DNA of 5,123 bases from UBA668 sp046076025 (GTDB lineage: Bacteria; Actinomycetota; Acidimicrobiia; Acidimicrobiales; Ilumatobacteraceae). The notes below the pieces were generated by a model. The model was not told the DNA's origin, ran no database searches, and saw nothing but the letters and a program-made list of their open reading frames with translations. Below are positions 4,876-5,123 of this stretch, in pieces; positions within the stretch are counted from its first letter, which is position 1, and each line of letters opens with the position of its first letter. Made by a program: the position numbers and the translations under genes. The stretch covers positions 1 to 5,123 of the forward strand of contig JBJTRF010000183.1 in NCBI GenBank assembly GCA_046076025.1, read 5' to 3'.

Positions 4876-5123
4876 ATGGCCGACGTCGACATCGACCTCG
4901 TCGCCGAACAGGCACTGCTGGGCGGACTCGAGCGCTGGCTCGCCGACCCCGAGGTCGACGAGGTGATGGTGAACGCGGGACGCCACGTGTGGGTCGATCG
5001 TCGCGGCACGCTCACCCGGGTGGGCAGCATCCGCACCGGCACGCTGCTGGCCGCCGTCGAGCGACTGCTGTCGCCCACCGGCCGACGGGTCGACCGCTCG
5101 CAGCCGATGGTCGACGCCCGCCT
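4876..5123 (+). CDS. tadA: TadA/CpaF secretion ATPase of a tad pilus, 3'-partial (N-terminal 82 residues)
   Basis: The ATG at 4876 opens a frame that runs off the window end, so only the N-terminal domain is visible. Residues LERWLADPEVDEVMVNAGRH (18-37), followed by VWVDRRGTL (38-46), are the typical CpaF/TadA N-terminal pattern (L-DPxVxEIMVN, then xVWVExxG). The segment LLSPTGRRVDRSQPMVDAR (64-82) matches the stretch before the family's DGSR motif. The Walker A and B motifs lie beyond the window. TadA is the hexameric cytoplasmic ATPase that powers assembly of Flp pili. It follows the TadZ-like gene after 3 nt, in the same reading frame and without a clear ribosome binding site, so translation is probably coupled. 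Confidence 0.9.
   Translation, partial: MADVDIDLVAEQALLGGLERWLADPEVDEVMVNAGRHVWVDRRGTLTRVGSIRTGTLLAAVERLLSPTGRRVDRSQPMVDAR

Overview
The window looks like chromosomal DNA of a high-GC actinobacterium, possibly of the class Acidimicrobiia. This is inferred from composition, strong G/C third-position bias, TANNNT-type -10 boxes placed 7 nt before start codons, and an actinobacterial-style tad pilus start; no marker gene fixes the taxonomy. Two genes run off the ends: the first lacks its 5' end and the last lacks its 3' end.

Layout. Positions 1-1586 (+) hold most of a membrane O-acyltransferase (acyltransferase-3 family) fused to a C-terminal extracytoplasmic SGNH-type domain, as in OafA-like enzymes that acylate surface glycans. 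Convergent to it, 1628-1723 (-) is a selenocysteine tRNA (selC) with a UCA anticodon, a long variable arm and an encoded CCA end. It has its own promoter, and no sel genes lie nearby. Next, 1876-2196 (-) encodes a 106-residue secreted protein of unknown function with a clear signal peptide, ribosome binding site and -35/-10 promoter. Divergent from it are a 25-residue membrane micropeptide (2312-2389, +), a D-isomer-specific 2-hydroxyacid dehydrogenase (about 2386-3390, +) and a CYTH-fold triphosphatase (3414-4103, +).

After a 130-bp intergenic region with a good promoter (4132-4160), a tad/Flp pilus operon appears to begin. It opens with a short TadZ/CpaE-like deviant P-loop ATPase (4234-4872), followed 3 nt later by the N-terminal part of the secretion ATPase TadA/CpaF (4876 to the window end).

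Points that merit a second look are the stand-alone selC whose predicted transcription start coincides with the mature tRNA 5' end; two predicted leaderless genes (2312 and 3414), one with overlapping ATG/GTG starts in two frames; the uncertain start of the dehydrogenase over a 15-bp tandem repeat; the loss of the P-loop lysine in the TadZ-like protein; and a single in-frame TGA plus one codon separating tadZ-like from tadA in a genome that appears to encode a UGA-decoding tRNA. I see no clearly new multi-gene system; most of the window is ordinary housekeeping or accessory content.
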